Part shown: piece after piece, positions 15,636-24,931 of the stretch
Numbering within the stretch: the first letter of the stretch is position 1
Layout of the letters: each line of letters opens with the position of its first letter
NCBI RefSeq assembly: GCF_900101115.1
Contig: NZ_FNFU01000015.1
Span: 1 to 64,000 of the forward strand
Source: Cryobacterium psychrotolerans
GTDB taxonomy: Bacteria; Actinomycetota; Actinomycetes; Actinomycetales; Microbacteriaceae
Reading direction: 5' to 3'
DNA length: 64,000 nucleotides
The notes under the pieces: generated by a model
Told to the model about the DNA's origin: nothing
The model's input: only the letters and a program-made list of their open reading frames with translations
Database searches by the model: none
Program-made: the position numbers and the translations under genes

Positions 15636-16774
15636 GCCCGGGATTCCGGGGCGTCGAGCCGGGTGAGCCAGCCGTGGCGGTCGGGGCGACGGCCGTACTG
15701 GATGTCGGTGAGCTCCTGGCGGATCGCCATGGTGATTTCCCCGGCGGGCGCGTCGGCGTCGCCGATCTCCAGGTCCTTGCCCTTGAGCTGAGCGATCGGG
15801 GTCACGACGGCGGCGGTGCCGCAGGCGAAGACCTCGGTTATGGCGCCGGATGCCACGCCGTCGCGCCACTCGTCGAGAGTCACCTCGCGCTCTTCCACGG
15901 TCATCCCGCGGTCACGGGCGAGCTGCATGATGCTGTCGCGGGTGACGCCCTCGAGGATCGACCCGGTCAGTCGCGGCGTGACGAGCGTGTCGGTGCCGTG
16001 CACGAAGAACACGTTCATGCCGCCGAGTTCGTCGATGCGGGTGCCCGTCTCGCCGTCGAGGAAGAGCACCTGCGCGCATCCGTTCTCGTTCGCCTCCATC
16101 TGCGGAAGCAGCGACGCGGCGTAGTTGCCGCCGCACTTGGCGGCTCCGGTGCCGCCGCGCCCGGCGCGGGAGTAGTCGGCCGCCAGCCAGATCTTCACGG
16201 GGGCCACGCCGCCGTGGAAGTAGGCACCGGCCGGGCTGGCGATCACGTAGTAGCCCACCTTGTGCGCGGCGCGCACTCCGAGGAAGGTCTCGTTGGCGAT
16301 CATGAACGGGCGCAGGTACAGGCTCGTCTCGGGAGCGGATGGCACCCAGTCGCCGTCGACGGCAACAATCTGCTTGATCGATTCGATGAAGTCGCGGGCG
16401 GGCAGCTCAGGCAGGGCGAGACGGCGTGCGGAACGCTGCATCCGCTCGGCGTTCTTCTCCGGGCGGAAGGTCCAGATCGAGCCGTCGGCGTGCCGGTAGG
16501 CCTTGAGTCCCTCGAAGATCTCCTGCGCGTAGTGCAGCACGGATGACGCCGGGTCGAGCATCAGCGGGCCGTACGCGGTGACGCGGGCGTCGTGCCAGCC
16601 CTCGTCGAGGGTCCAGTCGATCGTCACCATGTGATCGGTGAAGTTCTTGCCGAAGCCGGGGTCGGCGAGGATGGCCTCGCGCTCGGCGGCCGAGCGCGCG
16701 TGGGTCGACGGAGTGACGGTGAAGGTCAGCGGCGCTCGTTCGGTGGCAGCGGTCGCGGCAATTGTCTGGCTCAC
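15632..16774 (-). CDS. ilvE: Branched-chain amino acid aminotransferase
   Basis: The 380-residue class IV PLP enzyme has the Schiff-base Lys in [12 protein letters not shown] (K213), [27 protein letters not shown] near the N-terminus, and [10 protein letters not shown] and GTAAVVTPI in the C-terminal half. It performs the last step of Val, Leu and Ile synthesis with glutamate. It starts inside the leuB stop (ATGA) and its TGA overlaps the ATG of the FAH-like gene, so leuB-ilvE-FAH form one coupled operon. Confidence 0.96.
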   Translation of the reverse strand: MSQTIAATAATERAPLTFTVTPSTHARSAAEREAILADPGFGKNFTDHMVTIDWTLDEGWHDARVTAYGPLMLDPASSVLHYAQEIFEGLKAYRHADGSIWTFRPEKNAERMQRSARRLALPELPARDFIESIKQIVAVDGDWVPSAPETSLYLRPFMIANETFLGVRAAHKVGYYVIASPAGAYFHGGVAPVKIWLAADYSRAGRGGTGAAKCGGNYAASLLPQMEANENGCAQVLFLDGETGTRIDELGGMNVFFVHGTDTLVTPRLTGSILEGVTRDSIMQLARDRGMTVEEREVTLDEWRDGVASGAITEVFACGTAAVVTPIAQLKGKDLEIGDADAPAGEITMAIRQELTDIQYGRRPDRHGWLTRLDAPESRA

Positions 16775-17877
16775 TGGAGTCCCTTTTCTGTCGGACGGGT
16801 CACGATGGTCTCGGTCAGGCGGGTCACGATCGCATCGCCCACATCGGCGGTGCTGCGCGGGGCCGAGTCAACGCCCCGGTCGGCGCGGTCGGCGATATCG
16901 GCGGTGACCGCCGCCTTCACCCGGGCGCCGGCCTCGGTCAGGCCGAGGTGGTCGAGCAGGAGCGCGACCGAGAGGATGGCTGCGGTGGGGTCGGCGAGTT
17001 GCTTGCCGGCGATGTCCGGAGCGGAACCGTGCACCGGCTCGAACATGCTGGGGAAGCGGCCGTCGGGGTTGATGTTCCCGGAGGCGGCAAGCCCGATGCC
17101 GCCGCTGATCGCCGCTGCCAGGTCGGTGAGGATGTCGCCGAACAGGTTGTCGGTGACGATCACGTCGAACCGGCTGGGCTGGGTGACCATGAAGATGGTC
17201 GCGGCGTCGACGTGCAGGTAGTCGACCGTGACATCCGGGTACTCGGTGGCCACGGCCAGCACGATCCGCTGCCACAGGCTCCCGGCGAAGACGAGCACGT
17301 TGGTCTTGTGCACGAGCGTCAGCCTGCGGGCGGGCCGCCCCTGCGCCACGGCGAACGCGTGGCGCACGACCCTTTCGACGCCGAAGGCCGTGTTGACCGA
17401 CACCTCATTGGCCACCTCGTGCGAGGTGCCCTGGCGGATGGACCCGCCGTTGCCGACATACGGGCCCTCCGTTCCCTCGCGCACGACGACGAAGTCGACG
17501 GCACCGGGTGCCGCGAGCGGGCCGGGCACGCCGGGGAAGATCACGCTGGGGCGCAGGTTCACATAGTGGTCGAGCGAGAAGCGCAGCCCCAGCAGCAGAC
17601 CACGCTCGATGTTCGCGTCGGCGAGCCGCGGATCGCCCGGAACCCCGCCCACTGCGCCAAGAAGAATCGCGTCGTGCGAAGCGATTGCTGCCAGGTCCGC
17701 GTCGGTCAGCACGTCGCCGGTTTCGAGGAACCTGGCCGCCCCGAGCGAGAACTCGGTCTTCTCGAAGGTGACCTCCTCGCGGGCGGTCACGGCATCCAGA
17801 ACCTTGACTGCTTCGGCGATGACCTCGGGGCCAATCCCGTCTCCGGGGATGACAGCAAGCTTGATTTGACGTGACAT
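16771..17877 (-). CDS. leuB: 3-isopropylmalate dehydrogenase
   Basis: The 368-residue protein shows [36 protein letters not shown], the substrate-loop [15 protein letters not shown] and the NAD-site [17 protein letters not shown]. It oxidises and decarboxylates 3-isopropylmalate in leucine synthesis. The shorter, actinobacterial-type form is seen. ATG 17877 puts the GDGIG motif at residue ~13. It is first in the leuB-ilvE-FAH operon; a 102-bp gap separates it from the divergent small membrane protein. Confidence 0.96.
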   Translation of the reverse strand: MSRQIKLAVIPGDGIGPEVIAEAVKVLDAVTAREEVTFEKTEFSLGAARFLETGDVLTDADLAAIASHDAILLGAVGGVPGDPRLADANIERGLLLGLRFSLDHYVNLRPSVIFPGVPGPLAAPGAVDFVVVREGTEGPYVGNGGSIRQGTSHEVANEVSVNTAFGVERVVRHAFAVAQGRPARRLTLVHKTNVLVFAGSLWQRIVLAVATEYPDVTVDYLHVDAATIFMVTQPSRFDVIVTDNLFGDILTDLAAAISGGIGLAASGNINPDGRFPSMFEPVHGSAPDIAGKQLADPTAAILSVALLLDHLGLTEAGARVKAAVTADIADRADRGVDSAPRSTADVGDAIVTRLTETIVTRPTEKGLQ

Positions 17878-17979
17878 TCGGCTCCGTATGTCTGAAAGTA
17901 ACCAGTAGATAAACCCTACTGCCGCGAATCGTGTGTCTAAGCTGGACCAACCCTGACAACCGAAAGAAAGCAGAACACC

Positions 17980-18231
17980 ATGAGTATCGGACTGGGAATT
18001 TTCCTTTTCGTCGTTGGCGCCATCCTTGTCTTCGCCCTCAACGTCAGCGTTGATGTCATCAACCTCGACCTCGTCGGCTACATCCTGATGGGTGCCGGAG
18101 CGGTCATCACGATCCTGGGTCTCGTCCTGATGACCCGCAAGCGCAGCAGCGTCGTCACCACGCGCAGCGCCGTTGACCCCGCCAGCGGCGAGCAGGTCAC
18201 CCGCCACGAGAACAAGGCCAACGACATCTAA
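17980..18231 (+). CDS. Small membrane protein, DUF6458-like
   Basis: The 83-residue protein has two transmembrane helices ([18 protein letters not shown] and [20 protein letters not shown]) and a hydrophilic tail ([13 protein letters not shown]...). This layout is common in actinobacterial DUF6458 proteins, which have no assigned function. A GAAAGAAAG precedes the ATG. The gene is divergent from leuB and convergent with the MFS gene. Confidence 0.8.
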   Translation: MSIGLGIFLFVVGAILVFALNVSVDVINLDLVGYILMGAGAVITILGLVLMTRKRSSVVTTRSAVDPASGEQVTRHENKANDI

Positions 18232-18289
18232 GTCAACGACATGCACGTGCGCGGCATCTAACCGTTCGACCAACGGTTCACGCACGAGG

Positions 18290-18319
18290 GAGGCCCCGGG
18301 GATCGCTCCCCGGGGCCTC
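18290..18319. terminator. Bidirectional terminator hairpin
   Basis: GAGGCCCCGGGGA and TCCCCGGGGCCTC pair perfectly over 13 bp around TCGC, between the convergent small membrane protein and MFS genes. Confidence 0.8.
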
Positions 18320-18339
18320 TTCCCTGTCACGGACACCGC

Positions 18340-19869
18340 TTACCGGGCCTTGCGCAGCGTCAACCGGGCCACGCCGGCCGCCAGCAGCACGAGAGCGACC
18401 CCGATCCAGGCGCTGGGCCCGATTCCGCTGCCGAAGGCCGCCCGCGCCGACTCCAGGAGCGCCGCCGCGGCATCCGTCGGAAGCCCGGCGGCCACCGACA
18501 CCGCGCCGCCGAGCGTCTCCCCTGCCGCGGCCTGCTCGGGGCTGGTCAGCCCATCGGGAAGCACAACGGCGTTGCGGTAGGAAGCGGTGAGGATCGAGCC
18601 GAGGACTGCCGTGCCGAGCACCGCGCCCAGCTCGTAGGCGGTCTCCCCGACGGCCGCGGCCGCGCCCATCTTCTCGGCCGGGGCGTTCGTCACGATGAGT
18701 TCGTTGGAGACCGTCTCCGCGGCTCCGATCCCGATGCCGAGGGCCACGAAGACCAGGGCCATGCCGACCGCATCGAGCGAGTCTCCGACCAGGGCGACGG
18801 CCGCGTAACCGCCGGCCGACACCAGCAGCGCGAGCGGGACAAGCACCGAGGGTCGCACCCGCCGGGCGATCGGCACGACGAGCAGGCCGGCGATCATCAT
18901 GGTGACCAGGCCCGGCACGAGAACCACGCCCGCGTTCAGCGGCGACAGGCCCAGCACGAGCTGCAGGTACTGCGAGACGAAGAACAGCCCGCCGACGAGC
19001 GCGACCACGCTGAGCAGGTTGACGCCCACCGCCCCGCTGAACGCACCGCGGCGGAACAGCCGCAGGTCGAGCATGGGCTGGACGAGCCTGCGCTGCCGGC
19101 GCACGAAGAGGATGCCGAAACCGACTCCGAGCAGGATCGGCGCGAGGGTGGCGGGGCCAGGTCCGTGCTCCGCGACCACCTTGATGCCGAAGACGATGGG
19201 CAGCATCGTCACGATCGAGAACAGGATGCTCGGCACATCGATTCGCCCGGGATTCGGATCCCGGGACTCGGGGACGAGGAACGGCGCGAGCGCGAGCAGC
19301 GGCAGGAGCAGCGGAACGGCCAGGAGGAAAACCGAGCCCCAGGCGAAGTGCTGCAACAGCACCCCGCCCACGACGGGGCCGAGGGCGCTTCCGGCGGCGA
19401 AACCACTCGCCCAGACCGCGATGGCCAGTCGCCGCTGGTCGCGGTCGACGAAGACGGAGCGCAGCAGCGACAGGGTCGGCGGCATGAGCATGGCGCCGAA
19501 GATTCCGAGCACGGCCCGCGCCGCGATGAGCCACTCGATGGTCGGTGCCGCCGCCGCAACCACGGAGACCGCGCCGAAGCCGGCCGAGCCGATCAGCAGC
19601 AGCCGGCGCCGCCCGATCCGGTCACCGAGGCTGCCCATCGCGACGAGCAGCCCGGCCAGCATGAGCGGGTAGACGTCGATCATCCAGAGCAGTTGCGCGC
19701 CGGTGGGGCCGAGGTCCTCCGAGATCGCGGGCAGGGCGAGGTTGAGCACGGTGTTGTCGATCGACACCAGGAGCACCGGCAGCATGAGCACGGCCAGCGC
19801 CCACCACTGCCGGCGTCGGCGTGCGGCGACGTGCAGGGGCGAAGATGCGGTAATCGTAGGGCGTGACAT
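18340..19869 (-). CDS. MFS drug exporter, DHA2 (14-TM, QacA/EmrB-like)
   Basis: The 509-residue protein has about 14 hydrophobic segments and the DHA2 signatures: LDNTVLNLALP-type motif as SIDNTVLNLALPAISEDL, WMIDVYPLMLAGLLVAMGSLGDRIGRRR (motif A) and LGPVVGGVL (motif C). It should export cationic drugs or related compounds using proton motive force. The start at ATG 19869 precedes the first TM. A TetR gene is divergent and a 24-bp dyad lies between, so this is a classical repressor-pump pair. Confidence 0.93.
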   Translation of the reverse strand: MSRPTITASSPLHVAARRRRQWWALAVLMLPVLLVSIDNTVLNLALPAISEDLGPTGAQLLWMIDVYPLMLAGLLVAMGSLGDRIGRRRLLLIGSAGFGAVSVVAAAAPTIEWLIAARAVLGIFGAMLMPPTLSLLRSVFVDRDQRRLAIAVWASGFAAGSALGPVVGGVLLQHFAWGSVFLLAVPLLLPLLALAPFLVPESRDPNPGRIDVPSILFSIVTMLPIVFGIKVVAEHGPGPATLAPILLGVGFGILFVRRQRRLVQPMLDLRLFRRGAFSGAVGVNLLSVVALVGGLFFVSQYLQLVLGLSPLNAGVVLVPGLVTMMIAGLLVVPIARRVRPSVLVPLALLVSAGGYAAVALVGDSLDAVGMALVFVALGIGIGAAETVSNELIVTNAPAEKMGAAAAVGETAYELGAVLGTAVLGSILTASYRNAVVLPDGLTSPEQAAAGETLGGAVSVAAGLPTDAAAALLESARAAFGSGIGPSAWIGVALVLLAAGVARLTLRKAR

Positions 19870-19902
19870 GAACGGGCGGCTTTCTGGACTCGTGTTGCAT
19901 TT

Positions 19903-19926
19903 ACTATACCGTCCAGACGGTATAGT
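19903..19926. promoter_or_regulatory. 24-bp dyad operator between MFS pump and TetR
   Basis: Arms ACTATACCGTC and GACGGTATAGT pair perfectly over 11 bp with CA between. TATAGT on each strand resembles a -10 hexamer, so the repressor bound here would block both promoters. Confidence 0.85.
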
Positions 19927-20002
19927 CATCCAGTGGGCAGGCTTGGCGCTCGCCTGAGCGGCGTGAGATCCGGCGAGGCAGGCGCCTCGGTACGATGGCC
20001 GC

Positions 20003-20596
20003 ATGGCCTTGTCCTCCCCCGCACCGTCCACCCCCGCCTCCTCCCTCGCCGCGGTCCCCACCCGGGACCGGATCCTCGACGCCTTGGTGGCCGTGCTGAT
20101 CGACCAGGGTGAGCGCGCCGCGACGCTGGATGCCGTCGCCGCCGCCGCCGGGGTGTCCAAGGGCGGCCTGCTCTATCACTTCGCCTCGAAGGATGCCCTC
20201 GTGGACGGCTTGATCGCGCGCCTCCGCGCGCTCGTCGGGGTCGACATCGACAACATCCGCTCGGCCCCGGCCGGCGTGGTCGACTATCTCATTCGCACCT
20301 CGGTCAGCGAGGGCACGCCCCTGGACCGGGCGATCGTCGCGGTCGCCCGGCTGGCGCAGGGGTCACATCCGAGCGCGAACCAGGCGCTCGCGGACATCCG
20401 TCGCCAGTGGCTCGCCGTCGTCGAGGAAGCCGTGGGCGACCCCGGCACGGCGGAGGCGATCATGCTGATCAGCGACGGCCTGTACTACGAGTCGACGCTG
20501 GCACACCCGGGCGCGCCGGCGACATCCGGCCAGGACGCCGCCGCGCTCGACCGGCTTCTCGGAGTGATCGAACGGCTGACCGCCACTGGGACCTGA
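20003..20596 (+). CDS. TetR-family regulator, probable repressor of the MFS pump
   Basis: The 197-residue protein has a TetR helix-turn-helix (ERAATLDAVAAAAGVSKGGL, then LYHFASKDALVDGLI) and a helical ligand domain. The first ~18 residues are Ser/Pro/Ala-rich. It is divergent from the DHA2 exporter with the dyad at 19903-19926 between. Repression of both genes, released by a pump substrate, is the inferred role. Confidence 0.93.
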   Translation: MALSSPAPSTPASSLAAVPTRDRILDALVAVLIDQGERAATLDAVAAAAGVSKGGLLYHFASKDALVDGLIARLRALVGVDIDNIRSAPAGVVDYLIRTSVSEGTPLDRAIVAVARLAQGSHPSANQALADIRRQWLAVVEEAVGDPGTAEAIMLISDGLYYESTLAHPGAPATSGQDAAALDRLLGVIERLTATGT

Positions 20597-20602
20597 CGGC
20601 AG

Positions 20603-20621
20603 CGCTCGTAGGGCGAGCGCC
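20603..20621. terminator. Small hairpin between convergent TetR and serA
   Basis: GCGCTCG and CGAGCGC pair over 7 bp around TAGGG in the 32 bp between the two stops. Weak, but well placed for a bidirectional terminator. Confidence 0.45.
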
Positions 20622-20628
20622 CGTCGCG

Positions 20629-22221
20629 CTAGTCGGTGAGGTCGATCTCCACCAGGATGTCGGCCTCAATCGCGTCGCGCACGCTGGCCAGGAGACTGGC
20701 CGGAACCGGCGAGTCCACGGTCAGGATACTGAGCGCCTTGCCTCCGGCAACGTGGCGGGCGATCTGCATGCCGGCGATGTTGATCTGGGCATCGCCGAAC
20801 TCGCGGCCGTAGACGGCCACGATGCCCGGGCGGTCCGTGTAGAGCATGACGATGAGGTTCTTCGCGAACGGGACCTCGACCTCGTAGCCGTTGACCTCGA
20901 CGATCTTCTCCGCCTGCTTGGTGCCGGTCAGCGTGCCGGAGACGGAGACCTGCGAGCCGTCGGCGAGGGCGCCGCGCAGCGTGATCACGTTGCGGTATTC
21001 GGGCGACTCGGCCTCGGTGATCAGGCGCACGCTGACGCCGCGCTGCTCGGCGAGGAGCGGCGCGTTCACGTAGGACACGGTCTCGCTCACGACATTGGTG
21101 AAGATGCCCTTGAGCGCGGCCAGGCGGAGCACACTGACGTCGTAGTCGACAAGCTCGCCGCGCACCTCGACGTCGACACTCGTGAGCGGGCTGTGCTGCG
21201 CGAGCCCGGAGAACACCTGGCCGAGCTTCTCCACCAGCGGGATGCCGGGGCGAACATACGGGTCGATGACGCCGCCGGCGACGTTGACCGCGTCGGGCAC
21301 GAGCTCGCCGGACAACGCCAGGCGCACCGACCTCGCGACGGAGACCCCGGCCTTCTCCTGGGCCTCGTCGGTCGACGCGCCGAGGTGGGGCGTGGTGATG
21401 ATGTTGTCCAGGCCGAGCAGCGGAGATCCGGTCGGCGGCTCGCTGACGAACACGTCGAGGCCCGCGCCGGCGATCGTGCCGGTGGTCAGCGCCGTGAACA
21501 GGTCGTCCTCGTCGATCAGCCCGCCGCGGGCGACGTTGACGACGAACGCGGTCGGCTTCATCAGCTTGAACTGCGCCTCGCCGATCATGCCGGTGGTCTC
21601 CGGCGTCTTCGGCATGTGGATCGTGATGAAGTCGGACTGCGCGAGCAGTTCGTCCAGGCTGACCGGCACGACCCCGAGCTGCTGCGCCCGGGCCGACGTG
21701 ATGTAGGGGTCATAGGCGATGACGTTGGTGCCGAACGCCTGCATACGGGCCGCGATGAGCGCGCCGATGCGGCCCAGCCCGATGATGCCGATGGTCTTTT
21801 CATACAGCTCGACACCGGTGTACGTGGAACGCTTCCACTGCCCCTCGGCCAGGGCGCCGTGCGCGGCCGGGATGTGGCGGGCCAGGCTGATGATGTGGCC
21901 GACGGTGAGTTCGGCGGCCGAGATGATGTTCGAGGTGGGCGCGTTGACGACCATGACGCCGGCGGTGGTGGCCGCCTTGATGTCGACGTTGTCGAGGCCG
22001 ACGCCGGCGCGGGCGATGACCTTCAGCAGCGGCGCGGCCGCAATCGCCTCGGCATCCACCTTCGTCGCCGACCGCACGAGGATGGCGTGCGCCGTCGCAA
22101 GCTCGGCGATCAGCGCGACACGGTCCGTGCCGTCGACCTGGCGCACGTCGAAATCGGGGCCGAGGGCGTCGACGGTAGCGGGCGAGAGTTCTTCGGCGAT
22201 CAGGACGACAGGCTTCGACAC
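20629..22221 (-). CDS. serA: D-3-phosphoglycerate dehydrogenase
   Basis: The 530-residue enzyme has a D-2-hydroxyacid dehydrogenase core with IGIIGLGRIGALIAARM (NAD site), VNVARGGLIDEDDL and TPHLGAST. It is followed by the intervening ASB domain and a C-terminal ACT domain (PGIVAVYGREFGDAQINIAGMQIAR). This is the long, serine-feedback-controlled form found in actinobacteria. It catalyses the first step of serine synthesis. GTG 22221 (VSKPVVLIAEEL) has GAAGGA upstream and gives the usual length; an ATG 30 bp upstream is less likely. Confidence 0.96.
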   Translation of the reverse strand: MSKPVVLIAEELSPATVDALGPDFDVRQVDGTDRVALIAELATAHAILVRSATKVDAEAIAAAPLLKVIARAGVGLDNVDIKAATTAGVMVVNAPTSNIISAAELTVGHIISLARHIPAAHGALAEGQWKRSTYTGVELYEKTIGIIGLGRIGALIAARMQAFGTNVIAYDPYITSARAQQLGVVPVSLDELLAQSDFITIHMPKTPETTGMIGEAQFKLMKPTAFVVNVARGGLIDEDDLFTALTTGTIAGAGLDVFVSEPPTGSPLLGLDNIITTPHLGASTDEAQEKAGVSVARSVRLALSGELVPDAVNVAGGVIDPYVRPGIPLVEKLGQVFSGLAQHSPLTSVDVEVRGELVDYDVSVLRLAALKGIFTNVVSETVSYVNAPLLAEQRGVSVRLITEAESPEYRNVITLRGALADGSQVSVSGTLTGTKQAEKIVEVNGYEVEVPFAKNLIVMLYTDRPGIVAVYGREFGDAQINIAGMQIARHVAGGKALSILTVDSPVPASLLASVRDAIEADILVEIDLTD

Positions 22222-22316
22222 GAAAAGGGATCCTTCGTTTGCGACAGGCAAGGGATGTGCGCCGCGACCGTGGGGCGCCAGATACCAAATCAGCCTACTG
22301 GCTGCACAATGGACCG

Positions 22317-22712
22317 ATGAGCAGCGTTACGTTTCCCGGCATCCAGTTGGCCCTCCGCCTGGTGCTGGCCCTCCTCTTCGTGGTGGCGGGAACCGCGCAT
22401 TTTCTGCCCGGCGTGCAGCGCACAATGGCGGCGATGGTGCCGCCTCGCCTGCGCTGGAGCGGATTCGCCAACCCGCGCAACCTCGTCATCTTCACCGGGC
22501 TCTGCGAACTGGCCGGAGGAATCGGACTGCTCTACCCGCCGACGATTATGACGTCCGGCGTCTGCCTGGTGGTGTTCCTCGCCCTCGTCTTCCCGGCGAA
22601 CGCGTATGCCGCCCGCCACCCGGAGCGTTTCGGGCGGGTCTCCATCCCCCTCGTGCCGCGCCTCATCGGCCAGCTCGCCCTGATGGTCCTCATCGCTCTC
22701 GCGATCGCCTAA
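22317..22712 (+). CDS. DoxX-like integral membrane protein
   Basis: The 131-residue protein has four hydrophobic segments (ALRLVLALLFVVAGTAHFLPG, LVIFTGLCELAGGIGLLYP, GVCLVVFLALVFPANAYAA, LIGQLALMVLIALAIA). The early G-T-A-H-F and the E-L-A-G-G-I-G-L motifs are typical of DoxX-like proteins. Their role is poorly defined (redox-related in some cases). It is divergent from serA, 95 bp apart. Confidence 0.85.
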   Translation: MSSVTFPGIQLALRLVLALLFVVAGTAHFLPGVQRTMAAMVPPRLRWSGFANPRNLVIFTGLCELAGGIGLLYPPTIMTSGVCLVVFLALVFPANAYAARHPERFGRVSIPLVPRLIGQLALMVLIALAIA

Positions 22713-22715
22713 AAC

Positions 22716-22782
22716 CCCCGCGAAACCGCAGTTGTGCGCGCTAAAACGCCCGAATAACGCGCACAACTGCGGTTTCGCGGGG
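22716..22782. repeat. Long intergenic hairpin (25-bp perfect arms, 17-nt loop)
   Basis: Arms 22716-22740 and 22758-22782 are perfect complements. The outer arm resembles that of the hairpin at 14737 (AACCG-AGTT core). It sits directly after the DoxX-like stop and before the convergent membrane-protein gene. Confidence 0.85.
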
Positions 22783-22804
22783 AGAGGACGGGGAGTGATG
22801 GGGG

Positions 22805-23170
22805 TTAGAGGAGGAGGGCGCCGAGGCCGAAGGTGAAGATGTCGAGGGTGAGCGCGGCGACCAGGCAGAGCCCGACGAGGAAGAGCACGGCCCGGGCCAC
22901 GGCCGTGCGGCCCCGGCCGAGCCGGAATGCCAGCGCATAGACGACCACGGGCAGCAGAACACCGCCGATGAGCACGGCCCACGCGCCGCCGTTCAGTTGC
23001 GTGTCGAGGCCCTGCGCGGCGAGGTTGAGGCCGACCAGATTGGTGACGGCCTCCCAGACGTCCCAGGCGAAGAAGAGCCCGAAGAAGATGGCGATGGTGA
23101 GGCTCACCCACTGCGGCGTGGGTCGCCCGGTGCGGGCGGCCTCGACCTTCGCCTCGGATGCGTCGCTCAT
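22805..23170 (-). CDS. Small integral membrane protein, unknown
   Basis: The 121-residue protein has about three hydrophobic segments (WVSLTIAIFFGLFFAWDVWEA, GAWAVLIGGVLLPVVVYALAF, AVARAVLFLVGLCLVAALTL) and no motif I recognise. Its ATG overlaps the stop of the upstream gene (ATGA), so the pair is cotranslated and the proteins may act together in the membrane. Confidence 0.8.
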   Translation of the reverse strand: MSDASEAKVEAARTGRPTPQWVSLTIAIFFGLFFAWDVWEAVTNLVGLNLAAQGLDTQLNGGAWAVLIGGVLLPVVVYALAFRLGRGRTAVARAVLFLVGLCLVAALTLDIFTFGLGALLL

Positions 23171-23730
23171 GAGATACCTCCGGTGCCGAGAATGAATGGG
23201 AGCGGCGCGAGCAGCACCGCGCCGGCGAGGAGCCAGCTGATGCGCGCGTTGCCGTGCCCGGAGGTGAGCCAGTAGGTCGCACCGAACCAGGCGGCGGGCG
23301 CCGCCACGGCGAGCCCAAGCCCCAGCGAAAACATGAACCTGGCCACCGGCTCGATCAGCGAGTTCTCGATCCGGCCGACGCCGAGGAACCAGCCGATCGT
23401 GTACAGCAGGTAGATCCCGGCGAAAACGCCCAGGGCGATAAGCGCGGCCGAACTCGCCGGGGCCGCTGCCTCGCGTGCCGCCTGCGCCTCCACCGCGGTC
23501 GTCGGCCCGGCGACGGACCACCCGTCCGGGATGTCGGCTGGCGGCTCGGCCTCGGGCGCCGGCTCGGGCGCCGGCTCGGCTACCGGCGCGGTTTCGGGCT
23601 CGGCCTTTGCCCCCGTCCCGGCATCCGGCCCGGCCTCGGGCGCGTGTTGCCCCCGGGCCGGTCCGGACGCGAGGGTCGGATCGTCGTCGCCGGCCCAGCC
23701 GAGGGCATCGTCATCCCGATGAGAAGTCAT
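23167..23730 (-). CDS. Membrane protein with acidic Ala/Pro/Glu-rich N-terminus, unknown
   Basis: Of 187 residues, the first ~90 form a low-complexity acidic tail (PETAPVAEPAPEPAPEAEPP). They are followed by about three membrane helices (AALIALGVFAGIYLLYTIGWFLG, FSLGLGLAVAAPAAWFGATYWL, ISWLLAGAVLLAPLPFIL). No catalytic motif is visible. It is coupled by ATGA overlap to the next small membrane protein. Such disordered tails often cause misannotation as DNA polymerase III gamma/tau; there is no AAA+ domain here. Confidence 0.8.
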   Translation of the reverse strand: MTSHRDDDALGWAGDDDPTLASGPARGQHAPEAGPDAGTGAKAEPETAPVAEPAPEPAPEAEPPADIPDGWSVAGPTTAVEAQAAREAAAPASSAALIALGVFAGIYLLYTIGWFLGVGRIENSLIEPVARFMFSLGLGLAVAAPAAWFGATYWLTSGHGNARISWLLAGAVLLAPLPFILGTGGIS

Positions 23731-23758
23731 ACCCCTAGGTTAGCGAGCGCGGGGGAGA

Positions 23759-24814
23759 CTACCGGCTGATCACGACCTTGAGCGCCTTCGTTTCCGCCGC
23801 GCGGGAGAACGTGTCGTAGGCCTCGAGGAACTGGTCGAAGCTGAAATGGTGCGTCGCGAGCTTCTCGGCCGGGATCTTCTTCTGCGCCACCAGCTTCAGC
23901 AGCATGGGCGTCGTGTTGGCGTTGACCAGGCCCATGCTGATGTTGATGTTCTGGATCCACAGGTTCTCGAGGTGCAGCTCGACCGACTTGCCGTGCACGC
24001 CGACGTTGGCCACGTTTCCGCCAGGGCGCACGATGTCGGTGGCCATGGTGAAGGTCTGCGGGATGCCGACGGCCTCGATGGCGACATCGACCCCGGCACC
24101 GTCGGTCAGGGCGAAGACCTGTTCCTTCCAGTCGGCCGCATTGGAGAGCACCGTGTCCGTCGCCCCGAACCCCTTCGCCTGCTCGAGGCGGTTCGGATCC
24201 AGGTCGAGCGCGATGATGGTCGCGGCGCCGTAGAGTCCGGCCGTGGCGATCGCGGCCAGGCCGACCGGACCGGCCCCGATCACGGCCACCACATCGCCGG
24301 GCTTGACCCGGCCGTACTGCACGCCGATCTCGAACCCGGTCGGCAGGATGTCCGAGAGCATGACCGCCTGGTCATCGGTCACACCCGCCGGCATCTTGTG
24401 CAGGGAGTTCTCCGCATACGGCACGCGCACGAATTCGGCCTGGGTGCCGTCGATCAGGTGCCCGAAGACCCAGCCGATGCCCGACTGGCCTTCGTCGCCG
24501 AGGCAGTGCGAATACAGCTCCGACTTGCAGTTGGCACAGTGCCCGCAGGACTTGATGCAGGAAATAATGACCCGGTCGCCCACCGCGAGGCTGCTCACCG
24601 ATGAGCCCACGGCCGTGATCGTTCCGACGCCTTCATGGCCGAGGATCCGGCCGACCTGCACTGCCGGCACATCGCCCTTGAGGATGTGCAGGTCCGTGCC
24701 GCAGATCGTGGTCGTATCGACCCGCACGATGGCGTCGGTGGCGTGCACGATCTCCGGGTCCGGAACGTCCTGCCAGGTCTTCTTGCCCGGACCGCCATAA
24801 ACCAGTGCCTTCAC
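23759..24814 (-). CDS. Zinc-dependent alcohol dehydrogenase (MDR)
   Basis: The 351-residue enzyme has the catalytic zinc ligand in TTICGTDLH (C38), GRILGHEGVGTI, the structural-zinc cysteines in SCGHCANCKSELYSHC, and the NAD site VVAVIGAGPVGLAAIATAG. The family oxidises alcohols or reduces aldehydes with NAD. GTG 24814 behind GAGGGA is the start, giving KALVYGGPG at the N-terminus. It is divergent from an alpha/beta hydrolase with 117 bp between. Confidence 0.93.
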   Translation of the reverse strand: MKALVYGGPGKKTWQDVPDPEIVHATDAIVRVDTTTICGTDLHILKGDVPAVQVGRILGHEGVGTITAVGSSVSSLAVGDRVIISCIKSCGHCANCKSELYSHCLGDEGQSGIGWVFGHLIDGTQAEFVRVPYAENSLHKMPAGVTDDQAVMLSDILPTGFEIGVQYGRVKPGDVVAVIGAGPVGLAAIATAGLYGAATIIALDLDPNRLEQAKGFGATDTVLSNAADWKEQVFALTDGAGVDVAIEAVGIPQTFTMATDIVRPGGNVANVGVHGKSVELHLENLWIQNINISMGLVNANTTPMLLKLVAQKKIPAEKLATHHFSFDQFLEAYDTFSRAAETKALKVVISR

Positions 24815-24931
24815 AGTGACTCCCTCAGTGGATTTCTTTAAGTGGACTTCGTTCAGTGGATTTCGCTCCGGGCATCCGCCCGCCTGTGCCCACCGTACTC
24901 CCGGCGGCCGCCGCGGGGCTACGATCCCTGC

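Noticed and set aside
20407-22320. A 637-codon plus-strand frame opposite serA
   Set aside because: Antisense to a conserved enzyme; no recognisable domain.
23167-23730. DNA polymerase III gamma/tau-like annotation of the Ala/Pro/Glu-rich protein
   Set aside because: Only the low-complexity tail is similar; there is no AAA+ clamp-loader domain and the C-terminal half is membrane helices.
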